Shown here piece by piece: positions 7,640-16,071 of a stretch of DNA of 64,000 bases. The stretch lies in NCBI RefSeq assembly GCF_003129465.1, contig NZ_QFFF01000001.1:124001-188000 (forward strand), in the 5' to 3' direction. The notes under the pieces were generated by a model that was given only the letters and a program-made list of their open reading frames with translations, made no database searches and was not told the DNA's origin. Both the position numbers and the translations under genes were made by a program. Within the stretch, counting starts at the first letter, position 1. Each line of letters opens with the position of its first letter. Source of the DNA: Sphingosinicella humi (GTDB taxonomy: Bacteria; Pseudomonadota; Alphaproteobacteria; Sphingomonadales; Sphingomonadaceae).

Positions 7640-9061
7640 CTAGCAGGCCTCCGGCTCGGGCGTCGGCTCCCGCCGCACTGGCGGCCGGGCCTTCTCCAGC
7701 GCCTCGACGAAGGCGTGGCGCCAGGCGACGACATCCTCCTGGCGGACGACTTCCACCATCGCCTTCCAGCGGCGGATGCGTTCTTCCTTCGGCATGCGGA
7801 TCGCCCTCATGATGGCGTCGGCGATCTCGTCCTTGCTGTACGGGTTGACGAGCAGCGCGTCCTTCAGCTGCAGCGCGGCGCCGGCGAAGCGCGAGAGGAT
7901 GAGCACGCCCGGGTCCTCCGGGTCCTGCGCCGCCACATATTCCTTGGCGACGAGGTTCATGCCGTCCCGCAACGGCGTGATCAGCGCGATCTCGGCGGCG
8001 CGGTAGAAGCCCGCCAGCTCCTCGCGCCGATAGCCCTGGTTGACGTAGCGGACCGGCACCCAGTCGACGTCGGCGAACTCGCCGTTGATGCGGCCCGACA
8101 GCTCGTCGAGATGTTCTCGGATCACTTCGTAGGTCGCGACTTCGCCCCGGGAGGGGGGCGCGATCTGGAGAAGGAAGAGCTTGCGCTGATATCTGGGATG
8201 CTTCTCCAGGAAGCGGCGGTAGCCGAGGAAGCGCTCCTCCAGCCCTTTGGAGTAATCGAGCCGGTCCACGCCGATGATGGTCCGCCGCCCAGCCGCGCTG
8301 GTACGGAGGCGCTCGAAGGATTCCCGCGCCGCGTCGCTCTCCAGCGCCTCGGTGAACTCCTTGAAGTCGACCCCGATCGGATAGGCGGCGGCGTGGACGG
8401 AACGGTCGCCGACATGGATGACGCCGTCCGGATCGACGGTGCCGCCCAGCTCGCGCTCGACATAGTGGCAGAAAGATTCGAGCCACTCCTCGGTCTGGAA
8501 GCCGATCACGTCATAGGCAAGCATCGTGCGCACCAGCTTCTCGTGATAGGGCAGCGACACCATCAGCCGCGACGGCGGCCAGGGGATGTGGAGGAAGAAG
8601 CCCATCCGGTTCTTGAGGCCCCGCTCGCGCAGCTGCTGGCCGAGCGGGATCAGATGATAATCGTGCACCCAGATGAGGTCGTCCGGCTCGATCAGCGGCG
8701 TCACCGTCTCGGCGAAGCGCTCGTTGACCCGCTCGTAGCCGCTGCCGAAGCTGCGGTCATATTCGGCCAGGTCGATGCGATAGTGAAAGAGGGGCCACAA
8801 GGTCCGGTTGGCGTAGCCGTTATAATATTCCTCGACGTCCTGCTCTTCGAGATCGATCGTCGCGGTGGTGACACCGTGGGCCCGCTGCATGTCGATATGG
8901 CCGGTGAACTTGTCCGTCTTCCTGCCGGACCAGCCGAACCAGAGGCCGCGATATTCGCGGAGCGCCGCGGCCAGCGCCACCGCCAGCCCTCCCTGTGCGC
9001 CGGAACCGTCCTCGGTCTTGGGTGGCGATACCCGGTTGGAAATGACGATGAGGCGGCTCAT
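7640..9061 (-). CDS. otsA: Trehalose-6-phosphate synthase
   Basis: The 473-residue GT20 enzyme makes trehalose 6-phosphate from UDP-glucose and glucose 6-phosphate. Recognisable parts are the N-terminal SNRVSPP, GLWFGWSG, the HDYH element in IWVHDYHLIPLGQQL, FFLHIPWPPSRL, VDRLDYSKGLEERF, and the nucleotide-sugar site DGMNLVAKEYVAAQ. Length and motif order match OtsA. It is the last gene of an otsB-GH15-otsA operon and overlaps the GH15 gene by 4 bp. Trehalose normally protects against osmotic and desiccation stress. Confidence 0.96.
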   Translation of the reverse strand: MSRLIVISNRVSPPKTEDGSGAQGGLAVALAAALREYRGLWFGWSGRKTDKFTGHIDMQRAHGVTTATIDLEEQDVEEYYNGYANRTLWPLFHYRIDLAEYDRSFGSGYERVNERFAETVTPLIEPDDLIWVHDYHLIPLGQQLRERGLKNRMGFFLHIPWPPSRLMVSLPYHEKLVRTMLAYDVIGFQTEEWLESFCHYVERELGGTVDPDGVIHVGDRSVHAAAYPIGVDFKEFTEALESDAARESFERLRTSAAGRRTIIGVDRLDYSKGLEERFLGYRRFLEKHPRYQRKLFLLQIAPPSRGEVATYEVIREHLDELSGRINGEFADVDWVPVRYVNQGYRREELAGFYRAAEIALITPLRDGMNLVAKEYVAAQDPEDPGVLILSRFAGAALQLKDALLVNPYSKDEIADAIMRAIRMPKEERIRRWKAMVEVVRQEDVVAWRHAFVEALEKARPPVRREPTPEPEAC

Positions 9062-10848
9062 CTAACAGCGCTCCAGGGCTTGGACAGAAGTCCGGCACAG
9101 TTGATCAATCCTACAAGCGAATATGTCTGCGGATAGTTGCCCCAAAGCTCGCCGGTGGCGAAATCGCTGTCCTCCGACAAAAGCCCCGCGGGCGTCAGGC
9201 GCTCGAGCGTGCTCGTGTAGAGCTCGCGTGCCTCCTGCTCCCGGCCGACGAGGTGAAGCGCCTCGATCAGCCAGAAGGTGCAGAAGTTGAACGCGGTCTC
9301 GGGCAGGCCGAAATCGTCCTCGGCCGCGTAACGCAGCATGTGCTCGCCGCGCCTCAGCCCCTGCTCGACCGCGTTGAACGTGCTGACGAATCGCGGGTCG
9401 TCCGGCGCCAGGAAGCGCATGTCGATGAGTTGGAGGAGGCTCGCATCGAGATCGTCGCCGCCGAAGCTGGCGGCGAAGCGTCCCTCGCCTTCATGCCAGG
9501 CGCTTTTCTCGATGCGCTTCCGGATCGCCTCGGCCCGCTCGCGCCAGAGCACGGCACGATCGCTGAGGCCCAGCACGCTCGCCGCATTGGCGAGCCGGTC
9601 GCAGCCCGCCCAGGACATGACCGAGCTGTAGGTGTGGACGGAAGTGCGGGTGCGGAATTCCCAAAGGCCCGCATCGGGCTGGTCGTGCATCGTCCAGGCC
9701 CGCTCGCCGACCTTTTCCAGCGCGGCAAAATCGTCGTTGGTGGCCTTGCGGAACAGCCGCTCGTCGAAGAAGGCCTGGGCGTTCGACAGGATGATCTGGC
9801 CGTAGGCGTCGTGCTGGACCTGGGTGTAGGCCGCGTTGCCCACCCTCACGGGCCCCATGCCGCGATAGCCGGCCAGCCCCTCGGCTTCATATTCGTCCAG
9901 TTTCGGCTCGCCGGATACGGCATAGAGCGGCTGGATGTGGCCGCCCTTCGATTCATCGACGATGTTGCGCAGATAGCTCAGGTAATTTTCGAGCACGTCG
10001 AGCGCGCCGAGGCGGTTGAGCGCCTGGACGGTGTAATAGGCGTCCCTGATCCAGCAATAGCGATAGTCCCAGTTGCGACCGCTGTTCGGCGCCTCCGGGA
10101 TCGAGGTGGTGAGCGCCGCGACGATCGCGCCGGTTTCCTCATACATGCAAAGCTTGAGCGTGATCGCCGCGCGGATCACGACCCGCTGCCATTCGAGCGG
10201 GATAGCGAGGCCGCGCACCCAGGATCGCCATTCGTCCGCCGTCTGGTGCAGCATCTGCGCCAGCGTGTGGCCGACATTGCCGACGAACGGCTCGTCGGGG
10301 CCCAGGAAGAAATGGAGCGACTTCTCGGCCCGGAAGGCGCGACCTTCGAGCAGGTGGGCGACCGGCGCGTCGGTCGTCAGCCGGAGCGGCTGCGGCTTCA
10401 GCAAATATCGGATATGATTGGTGCCGCTCGTGCGCGCTGCGTCCTTGCCGCCCCAGTTGGTGGAGGGATTGAGCGACACCCGTATCCGCGGCGCGCCGGA
10501 GACAGGCCGGACGATGCGGACGAAGGCGACCGGCCGATACATGCGCCCCGAACGCTGGAAGCGCGGGCAAAAGTCGAAAATCTCCACGGCGGCGCCGTCG
10601 GAGTCGGTGAGGCGGGTCACCAGGATCGGCGTGTTGCGGAGATACCATTGCTCCGCCTTCGCCTGGTTCTCGACCGTAATGCGCCATTCCCCGCGCGGCA
10701 TTGCGCGTTCGTCCTTCGGATCGAGCAGCGAACAGAAGAGCGGATCGCCATCGACGCGCGGCTGGCACCCCCAGACGAAGCCTGCCGCCTCGTCGATGAG
10801 AGCGCTCACCTGGCAATTGCCGATCGGCCAGAGGGAAAGGTTGCTCAC
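9058..10848 (-). CDS. Glycoside hydrolase family 15 protein (trehalase/glucoamylase type)
   Basis: The 596-residue protein has the two-part GH15 layout: an N-terminal beta-sandwich of about 220 residues beginning SLWPIGNCQVSALID, then an (alpha/alpha)6 barrel. Diagnostic barrel motifs are SGRNWDYRYCWIRDAYYT near residue 255 with the catalytic acid region, and GELWGNYPQTYSLVGLINCA at the C-terminus with the base region. Some GH15 members are trehalases, for example the mycobacterial enzyme, and this position between otsB and otsA suggests trehalose or a related alpha-glucoside as substrate. It overlaps both neighbours by 4 bp, so the three genes are translationally coupled. No signal peptide is seen, so it is probably cytoplasmic. 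Confidence 0.88.
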   Translation of the reverse strand: MSNLSLWPIGNCQVSALIDEAAGFVWGCQPRVDGDPLFCSLLDPKDERAMPRGEWRITVENQAKAEQWYLRNTPILVTRLTDSDGAAVEIFDFCPRFQRSGRMYRPVAFVRIVRPVSGAPRIRVSLNPSTNWGGKDAARTSGTNHIRYLLKPQPLRLTTDAPVAHLLEGRAFRAEKSLHFFLGPDEPFVGNVGHTLAQMLHQTADEWRSWVRGLAIPLEWQRVVIRAAITLKLCMYEETGAIVAALTTSIPEAPNSGRNWDYRYCWIRDAYYTVQALNRLGALDVLENYLSYLRNIVDESKGGHIQPLYAVSGEPKLDEYEAEGLAGYRGMGPVRVGNAAYTQVQHDAYGQIILSNAQAFFDERLFRKATNDDFAALEKVGERAWTMHDQPDAGLWEFRTRTSVHTYSSVMSWAGCDRLANAASVLGLSDRAVLWRERAEAIRKRIEKSAWHEGEGRFAASFGGDDLDASLLQLIDMRFLAPDDPRFVSTFNAVEQGLRRGEHMLRYAAEDDFGLPETAFNFCTFWLIEALHLVGREQEARELYTSTLERLTPAGLLSEDSDFATGELWGNYPQTYSLVGLINCAGLLSKPWSAVR

Positions 10849-11621
10849 CGCTGCAGCTCCCCCGCCGCCGCTTCGAGCCAGGCCGCAACCGCGGCGACAT
10901 CGTCGAGGCGGAAGCGCGCGGCGGACGGCCGCGAGGGCCCGACGAGGATACCCGCCCCTCCCATCTCGGCCGCCACTTCAAAAGCTCGTTCGTCCGTCAC
11001 ATCGTCTCCCAGGAAGACAGGACGCGCGCCGGTGAATTCCGGTTCCGTCATGAAGGCGCGAACGGCATCGCCCTTGTCGGCGCCGTCCGCACGCAGCTCC
11101 GCGACCATCTTGCCTTTCTGGACGATAAGCCCGGTGCGAGCGGCGAGATCCGCCATGAATGCGCCGGCCCGAGCCGCCTCCGCCGGCGCCCGGCGGAAAT
11201 GGAGCGCGACACCGAGCGGCTTGTGTTCCGCCAGCAGCCCTTCGGCCGTCGCCGCGAACCGATCGACTTCCTGCCGGGCGACGTCCAGGCCGGTCGGCGC
11301 CGATAGCGGCAACTCGGTGCCGTCGCGCAGCTTCAACTCCAGCCCGTGCGATCCGGACATGGCGATCGCCGAGCAATCGAGATGTCGCTCGAGATCGGCG
11401 ATGGCGCGGCCGCTGACGATCGCGACCCGTCCGTCCAGCGTCTCCGACAGTCGTCGCAACAGCGGCCTAAGGCCAGGTGGGACGGTGATCGCCTCGGGGG
11501 TCTCGGCGAGATCGACCAGGGTGCCGTCGAAATCGAGGAACAGCGCCGCATCGGCGAGCAGCGAGACGGGAGGAACGCGGTCTGGGACGGCCATGCGTCC
11601 CGTTGGCAAGCTATCGATCAA
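10845..11621 (-). CDS. otsB: Trehalose-6-phosphate phosphatase
   Basis: The 258-residue HAD phosphatase removes phosphate from trehalose 6-phosphate. HAD motif I is LFLDFDGTLVDLAETP at about residues 27-42, motif II is VAIVSGRAI, the cap-side motif GVALHFRRAP follows, and motif IV is VFLGDDVTDERAFEVA. It is the first gene of the otsB-GH15-otsA operon. The ATG at 11621 is listed, but an in-frame ATG at 11594 (MAVPDRVPP) is also possible and would shorten the N-terminus by nine residues. Confidence 0.95.
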   Translation of the reverse strand: MIDSLPTGRMAVPDRVPPVSLLADAALFLDFDGTLVDLAETPEAITVPPGLRPLLRRLSETLDGRVAIVSGRAIADLERHLDCSAIAMSGSHGLELKLRDGTELPLSAPTGLDVARQEVDRFAATAEGLLAEHKPLGVALHFRRAPAEAARAGAFMADLAARTGLIVQKGKMVAELRADGADKGDAVRAFMTEPEFTGARPVFLGDDVTDERAFEVAAEMGGAGILVGPSRPSAARFRLDDVAAVAAWLEAAAGELQR

Positions 11622-11633
11622 ATCTCAAGGCAC

Positions 11634-12122
11634 CTAGTCGATCGTCTCGCCCGCGCTCGCCCCCCAGATATGTTCGGTGCGGATATAACCCTCCCGACCG
11701 CCGACCTTGAATCGGCACCAGCCGCCGCCGTCGCAATCGGAGAGTCGCCCGACCACGCCCGGCTCCGCCAGGAACCGCACCCGGGCGTCCTCGGACGGGC
11801 CCTGACGCAGCGGCCGGGCCTCGTCACCCGTCACGATGGCGGTGCGCGCGCTGCTCAGAAGGTTGACCAGCATCCAGCCGGTGGTCCCCTCCGGATCCTC
11901 GATCTTGCGCCATTGGCGATAGACCTCGACCACCTTGATCGGCAGGTCGGCGCGTTGATAGAGCCAGGTGGCGGGATAGGTGCGGGCGGGTCCGGTGCGC
12001 ATCATCGCCTTGCCGGCGGAGATGGACGCCCAATAGGGGGTCTTGCGCTCGTCCTGCGCCTGGGCCGCGAAGGGCAAGGCCATAGACGCCATCACCATCG
12101 CCGCCGCCACCCACTTACGCAT
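11634..12122 (-). CDS. Secreted protein with bacterial SH3 domains
   Basis: The 162-residue protein starts with a signal peptide (MRKWVAAAMVMASMALPFAAQAQ) cut near residue 23. Two SH3-like segments follow: one with AGKAMMRTGPARTYPATW and WRKIEDPEGTTGWM, and a second with PLRQGPSEDARVRFLAEPG and WCRFKVGGREGYI. Such domains act in the periplasm, often binding peptidoglycan or protein partners. It lies just upstream of otsB on the same strand, with 12 bp between its stop and the otsB start, so co-transcription with the trehalose operon is possible. Confidence 0.85.
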   Translation of the reverse strand: MRKWVAAAMVMASMALPFAAQAQDERKTPYWASISAGKAMMRTGPARTYPATWLYQRADLPIKVVEVYRQWRKIEDPEGTTGWMLVNLLSSARTAIVTGDEARPLRQGPSEDARVRFLAEPGVVGRLSDCDGGGWCRFKVGGREGYIRTEHIWGASAGETID

Positions 12123-12180
12123 GTCCCCTATTGCCTCCCTGATCGCTACCCCACCTTCCGGCTGCTACGACTGATCGAGC

Positions 12181-13587
12181 TCAGTCGCCGGTCTGAATAC
12201 GTTCAACCAATTGCTTCACTGTCGGCACGAAGCCGTTGGAATAAAAGGGATCGTTCTTGAAGCGGAACGCCGCGTGGCCGGCGAACATCAGATTCTGGTC
12301 GACGGGTCCGCCATGGGCGATGTCCTGCAGCGTCTTCTGGATGCAGAAGCTGCGCGGGTCGGCGAGACGGCCGGTCGAGTTCTTCTCATTGTCCGCCCAG
12401 CTCGAGAAGGCGCACTGGCTGAGGCAACCCATGCAGTCCGCCTGATCCTTGCGGATCATCGTCTTTTCCTCGGGCGTGACGAAGACCAGCGTCTCGTCGG
12501 GCGTCTTCAGCGCCTCGGTATAGCCCTGCGCATACCATTCGCGCGCGTGAAGCAGGTCGCCGCGCGTCACCCAATAATTCTTCTTCCCGGCCACGCCGAC
12601 ATCGAGCTGGAAGCTGTGATCGCCCAGCTCCTCCTTGGTGAAGGCGATCTGGCGGTGCGACCGCCCCTCGAGCGCGCGCAGGAAGCTGTTGCGCACGGCC
12701 GACGAATAGAAACCCGTCGGCGAGAATTTGTGGAGCAGGACATCGCCCTCCTGAAGCGTCATCAGCCGCGCCTTCCATTCGTCGGGGATCGGGCTTTCCT
12801 TGGTGAGCAGCGGCCGCGTGCCGAACTGGAAGGCGATCTGCCCGAGCTCGGGATTGTCGATCCAATGCTCCCATTCCTTCAGGTTCCAGACGCCGCCGGC
12901 CATGACGATCGGCACATGGTCCGGAATGCCGCCCTCGCGCATCGTCTCGCGAAGCGCCTTGACGCGCGGATAGGGATCCTCGGGCTTTAGCGGATCCTCG
13001 GCATTGGAGAGACCGTTATGGCCGCCCGCCAGCCAGGGATCTTCGTAGACCACCGCGGCCAGCCATTCGGCGGCCTTCGAATAGGCGCGCTTCCACAGCG
13101 CGCGGAAGGCGCGGCCCGAGCTGATGATCGGCAGATAATTGACGCCGTAGGAGGCAGCGATCTCCGAAAGCTTGTAAGGCATGCCGGCGCCGCAAGTGAC
13201 GCCCGCCACCATGCCCTTGGTGCGTTCCAGCACGCCGTGGAGGACGCGCTGCGCGCCGCCCATTTCCCACAGCACATTGATGTTGATCGCACCCTTGCCG
13301 CCGGCGATGTCATAAGCGCGCTGGACCTGCGCCACCGCGCCGTCGATGGCGTAGCGGATAAGCTCTTCGTGCCGGTCGCGCCGGGTGAGGGCGTGATAGA
13401 CCTGGGGAATGATCTTGCCTTCGGGATCGTAGCTGTCGGCATTGACCGCCGAAACCGTGCCGATACCGCCCGCCGCGGCCCAGGCGCCGGAGCTCGCATG
13501 GTTGGTCGCGGAAACGCCCTTCCCGCCTTCGATAAGCGGAAGCACTTCGCGACCCGCATAGCGGATCGGCTGGATACCCTTGAACAT
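12181..13587 (-). CDS. Nitronate monooxygenase-family FMN protein with a Cys cluster
   Basis: The 468-residue protein has the TIM-barrel pattern of 2-nitropropane dioxygenases. The parts are GGKGVSATNHASSGAWAAAG at the N-terminus, ININVLWEMGG, VAGVTCGAGMPYKL, and VPIVMAGGVWNL with FQFGTRPLLTKE for FMN phosphate binding. It is longer than typical family members. The C-terminal extension carries DCMGCLSQC and, about 30 residues later, SFCIQKTL, giving CxxCxxxC plus a fourth Cys that could hold an Fe-S cluster (inference). The second of two adjacent ATGs (13587) is chosen for better spacing from GGAGG. The real substrate is unknown. Confidence 0.8.
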   Translation of the reverse strand: MFKGIQPIRYAGREVLPLIEGGKGVSATNHASSGAWAAAGGIGTVSAVNADSYDPEGKIIPQVYHALTRRDRHEELIRYAIDGAVAQVQRAYDIAGGKGAININVLWEMGGAQRVLHGVLERTKGMVAGVTCGAGMPYKLSEIAASYGVNYLPIISSGRAFRALWKRAYSKAAEWLAAVVYEDPWLAGGHNGLSNAEDPLKPEDPYPRVKALRETMREGGIPDHVPIVMAGGVWNLKEWEHWIDNPELGQIAFQFGTRPLLTKESPIPDEWKARLMTLQEGDVLLHKFSPTGFYSSAVRNSFLRALEGRSHRQIAFTKEELGDHSFQLDVGVAGKKNYWVTRGDLLHAREWYAQGYTEALKTPDETLVFVTPEEKTMIRKDQADCMGCLSQCAFSSWADNEKNSTGRLADPRSFCIQKTLQDIAHGGPVDQNLMFAGHAAFRFKNDPFYSNGFVPTVKQLVERIQTGD

Positions 13588-13680
13588 CATTCCTCCAAAT
13601 CGGGGGCGCCCTGACGGCGCCAAACATGCCGGCCATGGCCCTATAGGGCTAGGTATCCGTTTTGCCCAATTTTTTCATGC

Positions 13681-14814
13681 CTAATGCGCCTTCAGCGCCT
13701 CGAGGTCGGCGATCGCCTCCCCGTATAGGGCGGCATATCGCTCGATCATGCGCACCTCGTCATAATCGGCGGCTGCGCGTTCGCGATTGGACCGCCCGAT
13801 GCTCCTCCTAAGATCGGAACGCTGCGCCAGCGTATCAAGGGCTGCGGTGAAAGCCGCCTCATCCTCGCGATCGACAATGAGCGGTCGATTGTCCGTCGAG
13901 ACCATGGCGGGGATGTCGCCGACCCCCGTCGCCACGACCGGCAGCCCGGCCGCCATCGCCTCGACGAGCGATATGGGGAACTGCTCACTGTCGGACGACA
14001 GGGCGAAAATGTCGAAAAGCCCGACATAGCGTGACGGCTGGGCAAGGAAGCCGGGAAGATGCACCCGTCCGGCCACGCCGCAGACGCGCGCCTCGGCGGC
14101 GATGCGCTCGCACTCCGGCCCTTCGCCGACGATAACGAGCCGCGCTGCCTTCTCCCGCATGGCGGCGAAGGCACGGACCAGGCGCGGCAGGTTCTTGACG
14201 GCGCGCAGACCCGCCACGGTGCCGATGACGATCTCGCCCTTACGGGGCTCTAGGCCTGGAATGGCGTCCGGAGCGGGCGAGGCGGCATAGTCTTTGACGG
14301 GAATGCCGTTGGCGATGCGGGCGATCCGCTCCGGCGGCTGCGCCCAGGCCTTCAACGCCACCCTTTCCAGCCGCTCCGAGGGTACGACGAGCTTGTGCGC
14401 CGCGGACAGGCCGAGCCGGCGGTAGAGGTTGCGGCGCCTGTTCAGCCGCTCCGCCTCGTCCTCGTTGAAGCCGTCCTCATGGTGGATCAGCGGCGGTCCG
14501 CCGAACAGATATTTCGCCATGACGGCATCGAACGCGCCCCAATTATAGGTGAGGACGAGATCGAACGCTCTCATGTAGCGGGCGAGGCGGAACAGCCGAC
14601 CGAGGCTGGGTCGACCGGCCAGAGGCGGCGCGTCTTCCGGGAAGCTCGCCCTTATGTCGCGCGAGATCGCCGCCCTCGCCGAGAACTGGCCCGGCATGCT
14701 GCTCAAGACGACATGCTCGGCCCTTTCGCCGAAAGCGTTCATCAGCCGCACCGCGCGCGCCTCCTTCCCGCCGAGCGAAAAAGTGGAATGGGCGTGAAGG
14801 ACGCGGATCGTCAT
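13681..14814 (-). CDS. Glycosyltransferase family 4
   Basis: The 377-residue protein has the GT-B fold of GT4 enzymes. The N-terminal part is HAHSTFSLGGKEARAVRLM. The hinge and nucleotide-sugar region contains IGTVAGLRAVKNLPRLVRAF and LVIVGEGPECERI, and the donor site is EQFPISLVEAMAAGLPVVAT. It probably builds a surface polysaccharide or glycolipid; no donor or acceptor can be named. The start at 14814 is where family homology begins. It is divergent from the Nudix-DUF47-pit operon, and a Pho-box-like site lies in the shared 135-bp region, oriented towards this gene. Confidence 0.88.
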   Translation of the reverse strand: MTIRVLHAHSTFSLGGKEARAVRLMNAFGERAEHVVLSSMPGQFSARAAISRDIRASFPEDAPPLAGRPSLGRLFRLARYMRAFDLVLTYNWGAFDAVMAKYLFGGPPLIHHEDGFNEDEAERLNRRRNLYRRLGLSAAHKLVVPSERLERVALKAWAQPPERIARIANGIPVKDYAASPAPDAIPGLEPRKGEIVIGTVAGLRAVKNLPRLVRAFAAMREKAARLVIVGEGPECERIAAEARVCGVAGRVHLPGFLAQPSRYVGLFDIFALSSDSEQFPISLVEAMAAGLPVVATGVGDIPAMVSTDNRPLIVDREDEAAFTAALDTLAQRSDLRRSIGRSNRERAAADYDEVRMIERYAALYGEAIADLEALKAH

Positions 14815-14916
14815 GGCCGTCTTATGACGCAGCGCTCCTCTTTTCCAAAGCCTCGGAGAATTTCGGATGCCGCCCCTTGCACCCTCTTTCGAACTGCGCC
14901 ACGGCTCCTGGGAATT

Positions 14917-14934
14917 GTTACAGTTCGATGACAG
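14917..14934 (-). promoter_or_regulatory. Pho-box-like site (PhoB)
   Basis: The minus strand reads CTGTCAT-CGAA-CTGTAAC, two 7-bp direct repeats with a 4-bp gap. This matches the PhoB consensus CTGTCAT-N4-CTGTCAC at 13 of 14 arm positions. The site ends 15 bp before the start codon of the Nudix-DUF47 gene, and lies about 100 bp upstream of, and oriented towards, the divergent GT4 gene. Confidence 0.55.
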
Positions 14935-14949
14935 CCGAGGGGGCTGCCC

Positions 14950-16068
14950 ATGCTCGAGAAATATGGCGTGCTCGCCTATGACATTGCCGCCGACGGGGAG
15001 CCGCGCTTCCTGCTGATCACGTCGCGCGAGACCAAGCGATGGGTGATCCCGCGCGGCAATGCGGTGCCCGGGCTGCCGCCGCACCAGTCCGCCGCGCAGG
15101 AGGCCTATGAGGAAGCGGGGCTAACCGGCCTCGTCGACCCCGAGGAGATCGGCACCTACCGCTTCGACAAACGGCGGAAGGGCGGCACGACGGAGGAAGC
15201 GATCGTCCACGTCTTCCCGCTTCGCACTACCATCCAGAGTGGCCAGTGGCCCGAACGCGAGGAGCGAGACACGCGCTGGTTCACCCGCGAGGAAGCCGCG
15301 GCGGCCGTCGACGAGCCGGGCCTCAAGGCGCTGATCCGCGACTTCACTCCGCCGGCGGAAGCCGCGGCCCGCGTGCCGGTGGCCGCGCTCTCGGCGCCGC
15401 CGCCTCTGGGCAAGCGGCCTGGCTTCTTCCGTCTGTTCAAAGCGATCATGCCGAAGGAGGACAGCTTCTTCGATCTGTTCGCGCGGCACGCGGAGACGGT
15501 CGTCGGCGGCGCCGATGCGATGAGCGCCATGTTCTCGGGCGAGGCGGGCATCGAGGAATCCTGCCGCCGCATCGCCGAGTTCGAGCAGCAGGCCGACACC
15601 ATCACGCGCGACGTGCTCCACGCCGTGCGGCGCAGCTTCATCACGCCGTTCGATCGCAGCGCCATCACCGGCCTCATCTCCTCCATGGACGACACGATCG
15701 ACGAGATGCATCAGACCGCCAAGGCGATCAGTCGCTACGAAGTTTCGGCCTTCGAGCCCCAGATGCACGAAATGGCCGCCCTCTCGGCCCAGGCGGCGCG
15801 GCTGGTCGTGGAGGCGGTGCCCCTTCTCCGCTCGGTCGGCAAGAATGGCGGCCGTTTGGATCGCATCACCGAGAATATCGTCCATCTCGAAGGCGCCGCC
15901 GACGACCTTCACGAGGACGGGCTCAAGGCGCTGTTCAAAGCTCATGGCGAGTCGAGGCCCATGGCCTTCTTCGTCGGCCGCGAGATCTACAGCCATCTGG
16001 AGCGCGTGCTGGACGGCTTCGAGGATGTCGCAAACGAGATCCAGGGCGTCGTGATCGACCACGCCTGA
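14950..16068 (+). CDS. Nudix hydrolase fused to DUF47 (PhoU-like) phosphate-transport regulator
   Basis: The 372-residue protein joins two domains. Residues 1-135 form a Nudix domain with the box at 36-58 (G36, E51, E54, E55, G57). The canonical Arg before E51 is Gln and the first box Glu is Leu, but the metal-binding EE pair remains; the style RGNAVPGLPPHQSAA recalls the diphosphoinositol/polyphosphate-type branch. After a short Ala/Pro linker, residues about 165-370 form a DUF47 helical domain (PKEDSFFDLFARHAETV, SSMDDTIDEMHQTAKAI, DDLHEDGLKALF). DUF47 proteins usually stand alone before Pit and control it. Only 3 bp separate this gene from pit. The fusion suggests that nucleotide or polyphosphate signalling is tied to phosphate uptake, which is inference. 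Confidence 0.9.
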   Translation: MLEKYGVLAYDIAADGEPRFLLITSRETKRWVIPRGNAVPGLPPHQSAAQEAYEEAGLTGLVDPEEIGTYRFDKRRKGGTTEEAIVHVFPLRTTIQSGQWPEREERDTRWFTREEAAAAVDEPGLKALIRDFTPPAEAAARVPVAALSAPPPLGKRPGFFRLFKAIMPKEDSFFDLFARHAETVVGGADAMSAMFSGEAGIEESCRRIAEFEQQADTITRDVLHAVRRSFITPFDRSAITGLISSMDDTIDEMHQTAKAISRYEVSAFEPQMHEMAALSAQAARLVVEAVPLLRSVGKNGGRLDRITENIVHLEGAADDLHEDGLKALFKAHGESRPMAFFVGREIYSHLERVLDGFEDVANEIQGVVIDHA

Positions 16069-16071
16069 CGC

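Noticed and set aside
9253-11637. A 794-codon open frame antisense to GH15 and otsB
   Set aside because: No recognisable domain; it arises from codon bias on the opposite strand of two well-supported genes.
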